Shown in pieces: positions 24,101 to 37,435 of a stretch of 64,000 nucleotides of DNA (positions within the stretch are counted from its first letter, which is position 1; each line of letters opens with the position of its first letter). The translations under genes and the position numbers were made by a program. Where the stretch lies: contig CAUJGJ010000143.1 of NCBI GenBank assembly GCA_963170055.1, forward strand, positions 192,008 through 256,007. The letters are read 5' to 3'. The notes under the pieces are model-generated. The model saw only the letters and a program-made list of their open reading frames with translations. It did not search any database and was not told the DNA's origin. Source of the DNA: Halisarca cf. caerulea (taxonomy: Eukaryota; Porifera; Demospongiae; Chondrillida; Halisarcidae).

Positions 24101-27100
24101 TGTGTGTCCACTGGGAATGTGCGTTGTGCTAGTGCCATATATTTGTATTAGCACCAGCATATCCAACACTACACACATACGCCCACAGCACTTCAGAAAG
24201 GTCATGTGTGTCCACTGGGAATGTGCGTGGTGCTAGTGCCAAATATTGGTATTAGCACCAGCATATCCAACACTACACAAATACGCCCACAGCACTTCAG
24301 AAAGGTCATGTGTGTCCACTGGGATTGTGCGTGGTGCTAGTGCCAAATATTGGTATTAGCACCAGCATATCCAACACTACACAAATACGCCCACAGTACT
24401 TCAGAAAGGTCATGTGTGTCCACTGGGAATGTGCGTGGTGCTAGTGCCAAATATTGGTATTAGCATCAGCATATCCAACACTACACAAATACGCCCACAG
24501 CACTTCAGAAACTTCATGTGTGTCCACTGGGAATGTGCGTGGTGCTAGTACCAAATATTGGTATGAGCACCAGCATATCCAACACTACACAAATACGCCC
24601 ACAGTAGTTAAGAAACTTCATGTGTGTCCACTGGGAATGTGCGTGGTGTTAGTGCCAAATATTGCTATTAGCAACAGCATATCCAACACTACACAAATAC
24701 GCCCACAGCACTTCAGAAAGGTCATGTGTGTCCACTGGGAATGTGCGTGGTGCTAGTGCCAAATATTGGTATTAGCACCAGCATGTCCAACACTACACAA
24801 ATACGCCCACAGCACTATAGACAGGTCATGTGTGTCCACTGGGAATGTGCGTGGTGCTAGTGCCAAATATTGGTATTAGCACCAGCATATCCAACACTAC
24901 ACAAATACGCCCACAGCACTTCAGAAAGGTCATGTGTGTCCACTGGGAATGTGCGTGGTGCTAGTGCCAAATATTGGTATTAGCACCAGCATATCCAACA
25001 CTACACAAATACGCCCACAGCACTTCAGAAAGGTCATGTGTGTCCACTGGGAATGTGCATGGTGCTAGTGCCAAATATTGGTATTAGCACCAGCATATCC
25101 AACATTACACAAATACGCCCACAGTAGTTAAGAAACTTCATGTGTGTCCACTTGGAATGTGCGTGGTGCTAATGCCAAATATTGGTATTAGCACCAGCAT
25201 ATCCAACACTACCCAAATACGCCCACAGCACTTCAGAAAGGTCATGTGTGTCCACTGGGAATGTGCGTGGTGCTAGTGCCAAATATTCGTATTAGCACCA
25301 GCATATCCAACACTACACAAATACGCCCACAGTATTTCAGAAAGGTCATGTGTGTCCACTGGGAATGTGCGTGGTGCTAGTGCCAAATATTGGTATTAGC
25401 ACCAGCATATCCAATATTACACAAATACGCCCACAGTAGTTAAGAAACTTCATGTGTGTCCACTGGGAATGTGCGTGGTGCTAGTGCCAAATATTGGTAT
25501 TAGCACCAGCATATCCAACACTACACAAATACGCCCACAGCACTTTAGAAAGGTCATGTGTGTCCACTGGGAATGTGCGTGGCGCTAGTGCCAAATATTG
25601 GTATTTGCACCAACATATCCTACACTACACAAATACGCCCACAGCATTTAAGAATCTTTATGTGTGTCCACTGGGAATGTGCGTGGTGCTAGTGCCAAAT
25701 ATTGGTATTAGCACCAGCATATCCAACATTACAGAACTACGCCCAAAGTAGTTAAGAAACTTCGTGTGTGTCCACTGGGAATGTGCGTGGTGCTAGTGCC
25801 ATATATTTGTATTAGCACCAGCATATCCAACACTACACACATACGCCCACAGCACTTCAGAAAGGTCATGTGTGTCCACTGGGAATGTGCGTGGTGCTAG
25901 TGCCAAATATTGGTATTAGCACCAGCATATCCAACACTACACAAATACGCCCACAGCACTTCAGAAAGGTCATGTGTGTCCACTGGGATTGTGCGTGGTG
26001 CTAGTGCCAAATATTGGTATTAGCACCAGCATATCCAACACTACACAAATACGCCCACAGTACTTCAGAAAGGTCATGTGTGTCCACTGGGAATGTGCGT
26101 GGTGCTAGTGCCAAATATTGGTATTAGCATCAGCATATCCAACACTACACAAATACGCCCACAGCACTTCAGAAACTTCATGTGTGTCCACTGGGAATGT
26201 GCGTTGTGCTAGTGCCAAATATTGGTATGAGCACCAGCATATCCAACACTACACAAATACGCCCACAGTAGTTAAGAAACTTCATGTGTGTCCACTGGGA
26301 ATGTGCGTGGTGTTAGTGCCAAATATTGCTATTAGCAACAGCATATCCAACACTACACAAATACGCCCACAGCACTTCAGAAAGGTCATGTGTGTCCACT
26401 GGGAATGTGCGTGGTGCTAGTGCCAAATATTGGTATTAGCACCAGCATGTCCAACACTACACAAATACGCCCAAAGCACTATAGACAGGTCATGTGTGTC
26501 CACTGGGAATGTGCGTGGTGCTAGTGCCAAATATTGGTATTAGCACCAGAATATCCAACACTACACAAATACGCCCACAGCACTTCAGAAAGGTCATGTG
26601 TGTCCACTGGGAATGTGCGTGGTGCTAGTGCCAAATATTGGTATTAGCACCAGCATATCCAACACTACACAAATACGCCCACAGCACTTCAGAAAGGTCA
26701 TGTGTGTCCACTGGGAATGTGCATGGTGCTAGTGCCAAATATTGGTATTAGCACCAGCATATCCAACATTACACAAATACGCCCACAGTAGTTAAGAAAC
26801 TTCATGTGTGTCCACTTGGAATGTGCGTGGTGCTAATGCCAAATATTGGTATTAGCACCAGCATATCCAACACTACCCAAATACGCCCACAGCACTTCAG
26901 AAAGGTCATGTGTGTCCACTGGGAATGTGCGTGGTGCTAGTGCCAAATATTCGTATTAACACCAGCATATCCAACACTACACAAATACGCCCACAGTACT
27001 TCAGAAAGGTCATGTGTGTCCACTGGGAATGTGCGTGGTGCTAGTGCCAAATATTGGTATTAGCACCAGCATATCCAATATTACACAAATACGCCCACAG

Positions 27101-27456
27101 TAGTAAAGAAACTTCATGTGTGTCCACTGGGAATGTGCGTTGTGCTAGTGCCAAATATTGGTATTAGCACCAGCATATCCAACACTACACAAATACGCCC
27201 ACAGCACTTTAGAAAGGTCATGTGTGTCCACTGGGAATGTGCGTGGCGCTAGTGCCAAATATTGGTATTTGCACCAACATATTCTACACTACACAAATAC
27301 GCCCACAGCATTTAAGAATCTTTATGTGTGTCCACTGGGAATGTGCGTGGTGCTAGTGCCAAATATTGGTATTAGCACCAGCATATCCAACATTACACAA
27401 ATACGCCCAAAGTAGTTAAGAAACTTCGTGTGTGTCCACTGGGAATGTGCGTGGTG
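21114..27456. repeat. 16-monomer higher-order repeat (1664 bp), four copies
   Basis: The units are 21114-22776 (1663 bp), 22777-24440, 24441-26104 and 26105-27456 (partial, 13 monomers). The short first copy has lost one A in 'atatccacac' near 21563. A 'ctacccaaatacg' state occurs once in each (about 21883, 23547, 25211, 26875). Copies 1 and 2 share 'gtataagcacc' (22067, 23731), 'attaacacc' and 'catcagtatatcc', while copies 3 and 4 share 'catcagcatatcc' and lack the others. The branching order is therefore readable: (1,2) versus (3,4). This is the most regular higher-order block in the window. Confidence 0.9.
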
Positions 27457-28286
27457 CTAGTGCCATATATTTGTATTAGCACCAGCATATCCAACACTAC
27501 ACAAATACGCCCACAGCACTTCAGAAAGGTCATGTGTGTCCACTGGGAATGTGCGTGGTGCTATTGCCAAATATTGGTATGGCACCAGCATATCCAACAC
27601 TACACAAATACGCCCACAGCACTTCAGAAAGGACATGTGTGTCCACTGGGAATGTGCGTGGTGCTAGTGCCAAATATTGGTATTAGCACCAGCTTATCCA
27701 ACATAACACAAATACGCCCACAGTAGTCTAGACACTTCGTGTGTGTCCACTGGGAATGTGCGTGGTGCTAGTGCCAAATATTGGTATTAGCACCAGCATA
27801 TCCAACACTACACAAATACGCCCACAGCACTTCAGAAAGGTCATGTGTGTCCACTGGGAATGTGCGTGGTGCTAGTGCCAAATATTGGTATTAGCACCAG
27901 CATATCCAACATTACACAAATACGCCCACAGTAGTTAAGAAACTTCATGTGTGTCCACTGGGAATGTGCGTGGTGCTAATGCCAAATATGGGTATTAGCA
28001 CCAGCATATCCAACATTACACAAATACGCCCACAGTAGTTAGAAACTTCATGTGTGTCCACTGGGAATGTGCGTGGTGCTAGTGCCAAATATTGGTATTA
28101 GCACCAGCATATCCAACATTACACAAATACGCACACAGTAGTTAAGAAACTTCATGTGTGTCCACTGGGAATGTGCGTGGTGCTAGTGCCTAATATTGGT
28201 ATTAGCAACAGCATATCCAACATTACACTAATACGCCCACAGTAGTTAAGAAACTTCATGTGTGCCCAATGGGAATGTGCGTGGTG
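26105..28286. repeat. Last 16-mer copy and its breakdown
   Basis: The fourth 16-mer copy ends within the unit beginning 27457. The 'ctacacacatacg' expected after 'catatatttg' is replaced by 'ctacacaaatacg', followed by the 103-bp unit (near 27562), then an A-like 'ggacatg' unit and a K unit with 'tagtctagac'. This downstream order matches that after the cassettes at 11964, 13419, 53136 and 55631, so the junction lies inside the 'catatatttg' unit. Confidence 0.7.
27872..28286. repeat. Gamma (B-rich) module 1
   Basis: Four successive B-like units with shared odd states: a 103-bp unit with 'cagtagttagaaac' (near 28035), 'cgcacacag' (near 28132), and a unit with 'gtgcctaatattgg' (28186) plus 'acactaatacg' followed by 'gtgcccaatggg'. 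The same order is seen in gamma modules 4, 5 and, in part, 6. Confidence 0.8.
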
Positions 28287-29741
28287 CTAGTGCCAAATAT
28301 TGGTATTAGCACCAGCATATCCAACATTACAGAAATACGCCCAAAGTAGTTAAGAAACTTCATGTGTGTCCACTGGGAATGTGCGTGGTGCTAGTGCCAT
28401 ATATTTGGATTAGCACCAGCATATCCAACACTACACAAATACGCCCACAGCACTTCAGAAAGGTCATGTGTGTCCACTGGGAATGTGCGTGGTGCTATTG
28501 CCAAATATTGGTATGGCACCAGCATATCCAACACTACACAAATACGCCCACAGCACTTCAGAAACTTCATGTGTGTCCTCTGGGAATGTACGTGGTGCTA
28601 GTGCCAAATATTGGTATTAGCACCAGCATATCCAATACTACACACATACGCCCACAGCACTTCAGAAAGGTCATGTGTGTCCCCTGGGAATGTGCGTGGT
28701 GCTAGTGCCAAATATTGGTATTAGCACCAGCATATCCAACACTACACAAATACGCCCACAGCACTTCAGAAAGGTCATGTGTGTCCACTGGGATTGTGCG
28801 TGGTGCTAGTGCCAAATATTGGTATTAGCACCAGCATATCCAACACTACACAAATACGCCCACAGTACTTCAGAAAGGTCATGTGTGTCCACTGGGAATG
28901 TGCGTGGTGCTAGTGCCAAATATTGGTATTAGCACCAACATATCCAACACTACACAAATACGCCCACAGCATTTAAGAATCTTTATGTGTGTCCACTGGG
29001 AATGTGTGTGGTGCTAGTGCCAAATATTGGTATTAGCATCAGCATATCCAACACTACACAAATACGCCCACAGCACTTCAGAAACTTCATGTGTGTCCAC
29101 TGGGAATGTGCGTGGTGCTAGTGCCAAATATTGGTATGAGCACCAGCATATCCAACACTACACAAATACGCCCACAGTAGTTAAGAAACTTCATGTGTGT
29201 CCACTGGGAATGTGCGTGGTGCTAGTGCCAAATATTGGTATTAGCACCAGCATATCCAACACTACACAAATACGCCCACAGCACTTCAGAAAGGTCATGT
29301 GTGTCCACTGGGAATGTGCGTGGTGCTAGTGCCAAATATTGGTATTAGCAACAGCATATCCAACACTACACAAATACGCCCACAGCACTTCAGAAAGGTC
29401 ATGTGTGTCCACTGGGAATGTGCATGGTGCTAGTGCCAAATATTGGTATTAGCACCAGCATATCCAACATTACACAAATATGCCCACAGTAGTTAAGAAA
29501 CTTCATGTGTGTCCACTTGGAATGTGCGTGGTGCTAATGCCAAATATTGGTATTAGCACCAGCATATCCAACACTACACAAATACGCCCACAGCACTTCA
29601 GAAAGGTCATGTGTGTCCACTGGGAATGTGCGTGGTGCTAGTGCCAAATATTGGTATTAGCACCAGCATATCCAATATTACACAAATACGCCCACAGTAG
29701 TTAAGAAACTTCATGTGTGTCCACTGGGAATGTGCGTGGTG

Positions 29742-30365
29742 CTAGTGCCAAATATTGGTATTAGCACCAGCATATCCAACACTACACAAATACGCCCACA
29801 GCACTTTAGAAAGGTCATGTGTGTCCACTGGGAATGTGCGTGGTGCTAGTGCCAAATATTGGTATTTGCACCAACATATCCTACACTACACAAATACGCC
29901 CACAGCATTTAAGAATCTTTATGTGTGTCCACTGGGAATGTGCGTGGTGCTAGTGCCAAATATTGGTATTAGCACCAGCATATCCAATATTACACAAATA
30001 CGCCCACAGTAGTTAAGAAACTTCATGTGTGTCCACTGGGAATGTGCGTGGTGCTAGTGCCAAATATTGGTATTAGCACCAGCATATCCAACACTACACA
30101 AATACGCCCACAGCACTTTAGAAAGGTCATGTGTGTCCACTGGGAATGTGCGTGGTGCTAGTGCCAAATATTGGTATTTGCACCAACATATCCTACACTA
30201 CACAAATACGCCCACAGCATTTAAGAATCTTTATGTGTGTCCACTGGGAATGTGCGTGGTGCTAGTGCCAAATATTGGTATTAGCACCAGCATATCCAAC
30301 ATTACAGAAATACGCCCAAAGTAGTTAAGAAACTTCGTGTGTGTCCACTGGGAATGTGCGTGGTG
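29742..30365. repeat. 3-monomer (312 bp) tandem duplication inside the cassette
   Basis: E-C followed by an 'aatattacac' B unit (29742-30053) is followed immediately by E-C-G (30054 on). The shift is exactly 312 (3 x 104), which is also the smallest whole-monomer shift that keeps reading frame. This is the only place I saw where E-C occurs twice in direct succession, a local short-range duplication. Confidence 0.82.
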
Positions 30366-31197
30366 CTAGTGCCATATATTTGTATTAGCACCAGCATATC
30401 CAACACTACAAATATACGCCCATAGAACTTCAGAAAGGTCATGTGTGTCCACTGGGAATGTGCGTGGTGCTAGTGCCAAATATTGGTATTAGCACCAGCA
30501 TATCCAACACTACACAAATACGCCCACAGTAGTTAAGAAACTTCATGTGTGTCCACTGGGAATGTGCGTGGTGCTAGTGCCAAATATTGGTATTAGCACC
30601 AGCATATCCAACACTACACAAATACGCCCACAGCACTTCAGAAAGGTCATGTGTGTCCAATGGGAATGTGCGTGGTGCTAGTGCCAAATATTGGTATTAG
30701 CACCAGCATATCCAACACTACACAAATACGCCCACAGCATTTAAGAATCTTTATGTGTGTCCACTGGGAATGTGCGTGGTGCTAGTGCCAAATATTGGTA
30801 TTAGCACCAGCATATCCAACATTACAGAAATACGCCCAAAGTAGTTAAGAAACTTCGTGTGTGTCCACTGGGAATGTGCGTGGTGCTAGTGCCATATATT
30901 TGTCTTAGCACCAGCATATCCAACACTACACAAATACGCCCACAGTAGTTTAGACACTTCGTGTGTGTCCACTGGGAATGTGCGTGGTGCTAGTGCCAAA
31001 TATTGGTATTAGCACCAGAATATCCAACACTACACAAATACGCCCACAGCACTTCAGAAAGGTCATGTGTGTCCACTGGGAATGTGCGTGGTGCTAGTGC
31101 CAAATATTGGTATTAGCACCAGCATATCCAACACTACACAAATACGCCCACAGCACTTCAGAAAGGTCATGTGTGTCCACTGGGAATGTGCGTGGTG

Positions 31198-31924
31198 CTA
31201 GTGCCAAATATTGGTATTAGCACCAGCATATCCAACATTACACAAATACGCCCACAGTAGTTAAGAAACTTCATGTGTGTCCACTGGGAATGTGCGTGGT
31301 GCTAATGCCAAATATTGGTATTAGCACCAGCATATCCAACATTACACAAATACGCCCACAGTAGTTAGAAACTTCATGTGTGTCCACTGGGAATGTGCGT
31401 GGTGCTAGTGCCAAATATTGGTATTAGCACCAGCATATCCAACATTACACAAATACGCCCACAGTAGTTAAGAAACTTTATGTGTGTCCACTGGGAAAGT
31501 GCGTGGTGCTAGTGCCAAATATTGGTATTAGCACCAGCACATCCAACATTACACAAATACGCCCAAAGCACTTCAGAAAGGTCATGTGTGTCCAATGGGA
31601 ATGTGTGTGGTGCTAGTGCCAAATATTTGTATTAGCACCAGCATATCCAACATTACACAAATACGCCCACAGTAGTTAAGAAACTTCATGTGTGTCCACT
31701 GGGAATGTGCGTCGAGCTAGTGCCAAATATTTGAATTAGCACCAGCATATCCAACACTACACAAGTACGCCCACAGCATATTAGAATCTTCATGTGTGTC
31801 CACTGGGAATGTGTGTGGTGCTAGTGCCAAATATTGGTATTAGCACCAGCATATCCAACATTAAACAAATACGCCCACAGTAGTTAAGAAACTTTATGTG
31901 TGTCCACTGGGAATGTGCGTGGTG
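31198..31924. repeat. Gamma (B-rich) module 2
   Basis: Seven units, mostly B, with 'tagttagaaac' (103 bp), 'actttatg', 'gggaaagtgcg', 'cagcacatcc', 'gtccaatggg', 'gcgtcgagctag' and 'catattagaatcttc' in order. This state series is specific to gamma modules. Confidence 0.82.
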
Positions 31925-33172
31925 CTAGTGCCAAATATTGGTATTAGCACCAGCATATCCAATATTACACAAATACGCCCACAGTAGTTAAGAAACTTCA
32001 TGTGTGTCCACTGGGAATGTGCGTGGTGCTAGTGCCAAATATTGGTATTAGCACCAGCATATCCAACACTACACAAATACGCCCACAGCACTTTAGAAAG
32101 GTCATGTGTGTCCACTGGGAATGTGCGTGGTGCTAGTGCCAAATATTGGTATTTGCACCAACATATCCTACACTACACAAATACGCCCACAGCATTTAAG
32201 AATCTTTATGTGTGTCCACTGGGAATGTGCGTGGTGCTAGTGCCAAATATTGGTATTAGCACCAGCATATCCAACATTACAGAAATACGCCCAAAGTAGT
32301 TAAGAAACTTCGTGTGTGTCCACTGGGAATGTGCGTGGTGCTAGTGCCATATATTTGTATTAGCACCAGCATATCCAACACTACAAATATACGCCCATAG
32401 AACTTCAGAAAGGTCATGTGTGTCCACTGGGAATGTGCGTGGTGCTAGTGCCAAATATTGGTATTAGCACCAGCATATCCAACACTACACAAATACGCCC
32501 ACAGTAGTTAAGAAACTTCATGTGTGTCCACTGGGAATGTGCGTGGTGCTAGTGCCAAATATTGGTATTAGCACCAGCATATCCAACACTACACAAATAC
32601 GCCCACAGCACTTCAGAAAGGTCATGTGTGTCCAATGGGAATGTGCGTGGTGCTAGTGCCAAATATTGGTATTAGCACCAGCATATCCAACACTACACAA
32701 ATACGCCCACAGCATTTAAGAATCTTTATGTGTGTCCACTGGGAATGTGCGTGGTGCTAGTGCCAAATATTGGTATTAGCACCAGCATATCCAACATTAC
32801 AGAAATACGCCCAAAGTAGTTAAGAAACTTCGTGTGTGTCCACTGGGAATGTGCGTGGTGCTAGTGCCATATATTTGTCTTAGCACCAGCATATCCAACA
32901 CTACACAAATACGCCCACAGTAGTTTAGACACTTCGTGTGTGTCCACTGGGAATGTGCGTGGTGCTAGTGCCAAATATTGGTATTAGCACCAGAATATCC
33001 AACACTACACAAATACGCCCACAGCACTTCAGAAAGGTCATGTGTGTCCACTGGGAATGTGCGTGGTGCTAGTGCCAAATATTGGTATTAGCACCAGCAT
33101 ATCCAACACTACACAAATACGCCCACAGCACTTCAGAAAGGTCATGTGTGTCCACTGGGAATGTGCGTGGTG

Positions 33173-33899
33173 CTAGTGCCAAATATTGGTATTAGCACCA
33201 GCATATCCAACATTACACAAATACGCCCACAGTAGTTAAGAAACTTCATGTGTGTCCACTGGGAATGTGCGTGGTGCTAATGCCAAATATTGGTATTAGC
33301 ACCAGCATATCCAACATTACACAAATACGCCCACAGTAGTTAGAAACTTCATGTGTGTCCACTGGGAATGTGCGTGGTGCTAGTGCCAAATATTGGTATT
33401 AGCACCAGCATATCCAACATTACACAAATACGCCCACAGTAGTTAAGAAACTTTATGTGTGTCCACTGGGAAAGTGCGTGGTGCTAGTGCCAAATATTGG
33501 TATTAGCACCAGCACATCCAACATTACACAAATACGCCCAAAGCACTTCAGAAAGGTCATGTGTGTCCAATGGGAATGTGTGTGGTGCTAGTGCCAAATA
33601 TTTGTATTAGCACCAGCATATCCAACATTACACAAATACGCCCACAGTAGTTAAGAAACTTCATGTGTGTCCACTGGGAATGTGCGTCGAGCTAGTGCCA
33701 AATATTTGAATTAGCACCAGCATATCCAACACTACACAAATACGCCCACAGCATATTAGAATCTTCATGTGTGTCCACTGGGAATGTGTGTGGTGCTAGT
33801 GCCAAATATTGGTATTAGCACCAGCATATCCAACATTAAACAAATACGCCCACAGTAGTTAAGAAACTTTATGTGTGTCCACTGGGAAAGTGCGTGGTG
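33173..33899. repeat. Gamma (B-rich) module 3
   Basis: Copy of module 2 made by the 1975-bp duplication. It is followed directly by the beta domain, so the alpha-to-beta transition coincides with a gamma module edge. Confidence 0.82.
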
Positions 33900-34731
33900 C
33901 TAGTGCCAAATATTGGTATTAGCACCAGCATATCCAACACTACACAAATACGCCCACAGTAGTTAAGAAACTTCATGTGTGTCCACTGGGAATGTGCGTG
34001 GTGCTAGTGCCAAATATTGGTATTAGCACCAGCATATCCAACACTACACAGATACACCCACAGCACTTCAGAAAGGACATGTGTGTCCACTGGGAATGTG
34101 CGTGGTGCTAGTGCCAAATATTGGTATTAGCACCAGCATATCCAACACTACACAAATACGCCCACAGTAGTTAAGAAACTTCATGTGTGTCCACTGGGAA
34201 TGTGCGTGGTGCTAGTGCCAAATATGGGTATTAGCACCAGCATATCCAACACTACACAGATACACCCACAGCACTTCAGAAAGGACATGTGTGTCCACTG
34301 GGAATGTGCGTGGTGCTAGTGCCAAATATTGGTATTAGCACCAGCATATCCAACACTACACAGATACACCCACAGCACTTCAGAAAGGACATGTGTGTCC
34401 ACTGGGAATGTGCGTGGTGCTAGTGCCAAATATTGGTATTAGCACCAGTATATCCAACACTACACAAATACGCCCACAGCACTTCAGAAAGCTCATGTTT
34501 GTCCACTGGGAATGTGCGTGGTTCTAGTGCCAAATATTGGTATTAGCACCACCATATCCAACACTACACAAATACGCCCACAGTAGTTAAGAATCTTCAT
34601 GTGTGTCCACTGGGAATGTGCGTGGTGCTAGTGCCAAATATTGGTATTAGCACCAGCATATCCAACCCTACACAGATACACCCACAGCACTTCAGAAAGG
34701 ACATGTGTGTCCACTGGGAATGTGCGTGGTG
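33900..34731. repeat. Entry of beta domain 2: 'acagatacaccc' units
   Basis: Four of the eight units carry 'acagatacaccc' with 'gaaaggacatg' (arms near 34047, 34256, 34360 and 34666), interleaved with B and A units. The same variant occurs in beta domain 1, which links the two beta domains 31 kb apart. One unit has 'catgtttgtcc' and 'gtggttctag' (near 34495-34522), repeated in part near 42527. Confidence 0.75.
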
Positions 34732-37435
34732 CTAGTGCCAAATATTGGTATTAGCACCAGCAAATCCAACACCACACAAATACGCCCACAGTACTTCAGA
34801 AAGGTCATGTGTGTCCACTGGGAATGTGCGTGGTGCTAGTGCAAATATTTTGGTATTAGCACCAGCATATCCAACACTACACAAATACGCCCACAGCACT
34901 TCAGAAAGGACATGTGTGCCCACTGGAAATGTGCGTGGTGCTAGTGCCATATATTTGTATTAGCACCAGCATATCCAACACTACACAAATACGCCCACAG
35001 CACTTCAGAAAGGTCATGTGTGTCCACTGGGAATGTGCGTGGTGCTATTGCCAAATATTGATATGGCACCAGCATATCCAACACTACACAAATACGCCCA
35101 CAGCACTTCAGAAAGGACATGTGTGTCCACTGGGAATGTGCGTGGTGCTAGTGCCAAATATTGGTATTAGCACCAGCATATCCAACACTACACAAATACG
35201 CCCACAGTAGTTAAGAAACTTCATGTGTGTCCACTGGGAATGTGCGTGGTGCTAGTGCCAAATATTGGTATTAGCACTAGCATATCCAACACTACAATAA
35301 AACGTCCACAGCACTTCAGAAAGGTCATGTGTTTCCACTGTGAATGTGCGAGGTGCTAGTGCCAAATATTGGTATTAGCACCAGCATATCCAACACTACA
35401 CAAATACGCCCACAGCACTTTAGAAAGGTCATGTGTGTCCACTGGGAATGTGCGTGGTGCTAGTGCCAAATATTGGTATTAGCACCAGCATATCCAACAC
35501 TACACAAATACGCCCACACCACTTCAGAAACGTCATGTGTGTCCACTGGGAATGTGCGTGGTGCTAGTGCCAGATATTTCTATTAGCACCAGCATATCCA
35601 ACACTACACAAATACGCCCACAGCACTTCAGAAAGGACATGTGTGCCCACTGGAAATGTGCGTGGTGCTAGTGCCATATATTTGTATTAGCACCAGCATA
35701 TCCAATACTACACAAATACGCCCACAGCACTTCAGAAAGGTCATGTGTGTCCACTGGGAATGTGCGTGGTGCTAGTGCCAAATATTGGTATTAGCACCAG
35801 CATATCCAACACTACACAGATACACCCACAGCACTTCAGAAAGGTCATGTGTGTCCACTGGGAATGTGCGTGGTGCTAGTGCCAAATATTGGTATTAGCA
35901 CCAGTATATCCAACACTACACAAATACGCCCACAGCACTTCAGAAAGGTCATGTGTGTCAACTGGGAATGTGCGTGGTGCTAGTGCAAATATTTTGGTAT
36001 TAGCACCAGCATATCCAACACTACACAAATACGCCCACAGCACTTCAGAAAGGACATGTGTGCCCACTGGAAATGTGCGTGGTGCTAGTGCCATATATTT
36101 GTATTAGCACCAGCATATCCAACACTACACAAATACGCCCACAGCACTTCAGAAAGGTCATGTTAGTCCACTGGGAATGTGCGTGGTGCTATTGCCAAAT
36201 ATTGATATGGCACCAGCATATCCAACACTACACAAATACGCCCACAGCACTTCAGAAAGGACATGTGTGTCCACTGGGAATGTGCGTGGTGCTAGTGCCA
36301 AATATTGGTATTAGCACCAGCATATCCAACACTACACAAATACGCCCACAGTAGTTAAGAAACTTCATGTGTGTCCACTGGGAATGTGCGTGGTGCTAGT
36401 GCCAAATATTGGTATTAGCACTAGCATATCCAACACTACAATAAAACGTCCACAGCACTTCAGAAAGGTCATGTGTTTCCACTGTGAATGTGCGAGGTGC
36501 TAGTGCCAAATATTGGTATTAGCACCAGCATATCCAACACTACACAAATACGCCCACAGCACTTTAGAAAGGTCATGTGTGTCCACTGGGAATGTGCGTG
36601 GTGCTAGTGCCAAATATTGGTATTAGCACCAGCATATCCAACACTACACAAATACGCCCACACCACTTCAGAAACGTCATGTGTGTCCACTGGGAATGTG
36701 CGTGGTGCTAGTGCCAGATATTTCTATTAGCACCAGCATATCCAACACTACACAAATACGCCCACAGCACTTCAGAAAGGACATGTGTGCCCACTGGAAA
36801 TGTGCGTGGTGCTAGTGCCATATATTTGTATTAGCACCAGCATATCCAATACTACACAAATACGCCCACAGCACTTCAGAAAGGTCATGTGTGTCCACTG
36901 GGAATGTGCGTGGTGCTAGTGCCAAATATTGGTATTAGCACCAGCATATCCAACACTACACAGATACACCCACAGCACTTCAGAAAGGTCATGTGTGTCC
37001 ACTGGGAATGTGCGTGGTGCTAGTGCCAAATATTGGTATTAGCACCAGTATATCCAACACTACACAAATACGCCCACAGCACTTCAGAAAGGTCATGTGT
37101 GTCAACTGGGAATGTGCGTGGTGCTAGTGCAAATATTTTGGTATTAGCACCAGCATATCCAACACTACACAAATACGCCCACAGCACTTCAGAAAGGACA
37201 TGTGTGCCCACTGGAAATGTGCGTGGTGCTAGTGCCATATATTTGTATTAGCACCAGCATATCCAACACTACACAAATACGCCCACAGCACTTCAGAAAG
37301 GTCATGTTAGTCCACTGGGAATGTGCGTGGTGCTATTGCCAAATATTGATATGGCACCAGCATATCCAACACTACACAAATACGCCCACAGCACTTCAGA
37401 AAGGACATGTGTGTCCACTGGGAATGTGCGTGGTG
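34732..37435. repeat. 11-monomer higher-order repeat (1144 bp), two full copies and a partial third
   Basis: Units are 34732-35875, 35876-37019 and the start of a third from 37020 to about 37435. Each holds the 105-bp pair, a 'catatatttg' unit, a 103-bp 'attgatatggcacc' unit, a 'ggacatg' unit, a B unit, the odd 'ctacaataaaacgtcc' unit (35293, 36437), an E unit and an 'acaccacttcagaaacg' unit (35516, 36660). The +1 and -1 variants cancel, so the length is exactly 11 x 104. Copies 2 and 3 share 'catgttagtcc' (36161, 37305), absent from copy 1. Confidence 0.86.

Larger units (their letters stand above)
29950..33899. repeat. 19-monomer tandem duplication (1975 bp), two copies
   Basis: 29950-31924 and 31925-33899 match at a constant shift of 1975 (19 x 104 - 1). 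Shared rare states: 'tgtcttagcacc' (30902, 32877), 'caccagaatatcc' (31013, 32988), the 103-bp 'tagttagaaac' unit (31361, 33336) and 'gcgtcgagctag' (31709, 33684). A few differences are visible, such as 'acaagtacg' (near 31762) against 'acaaatacg'. Each copy holds one cassette and one gamma module. Confidence 0.87.
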
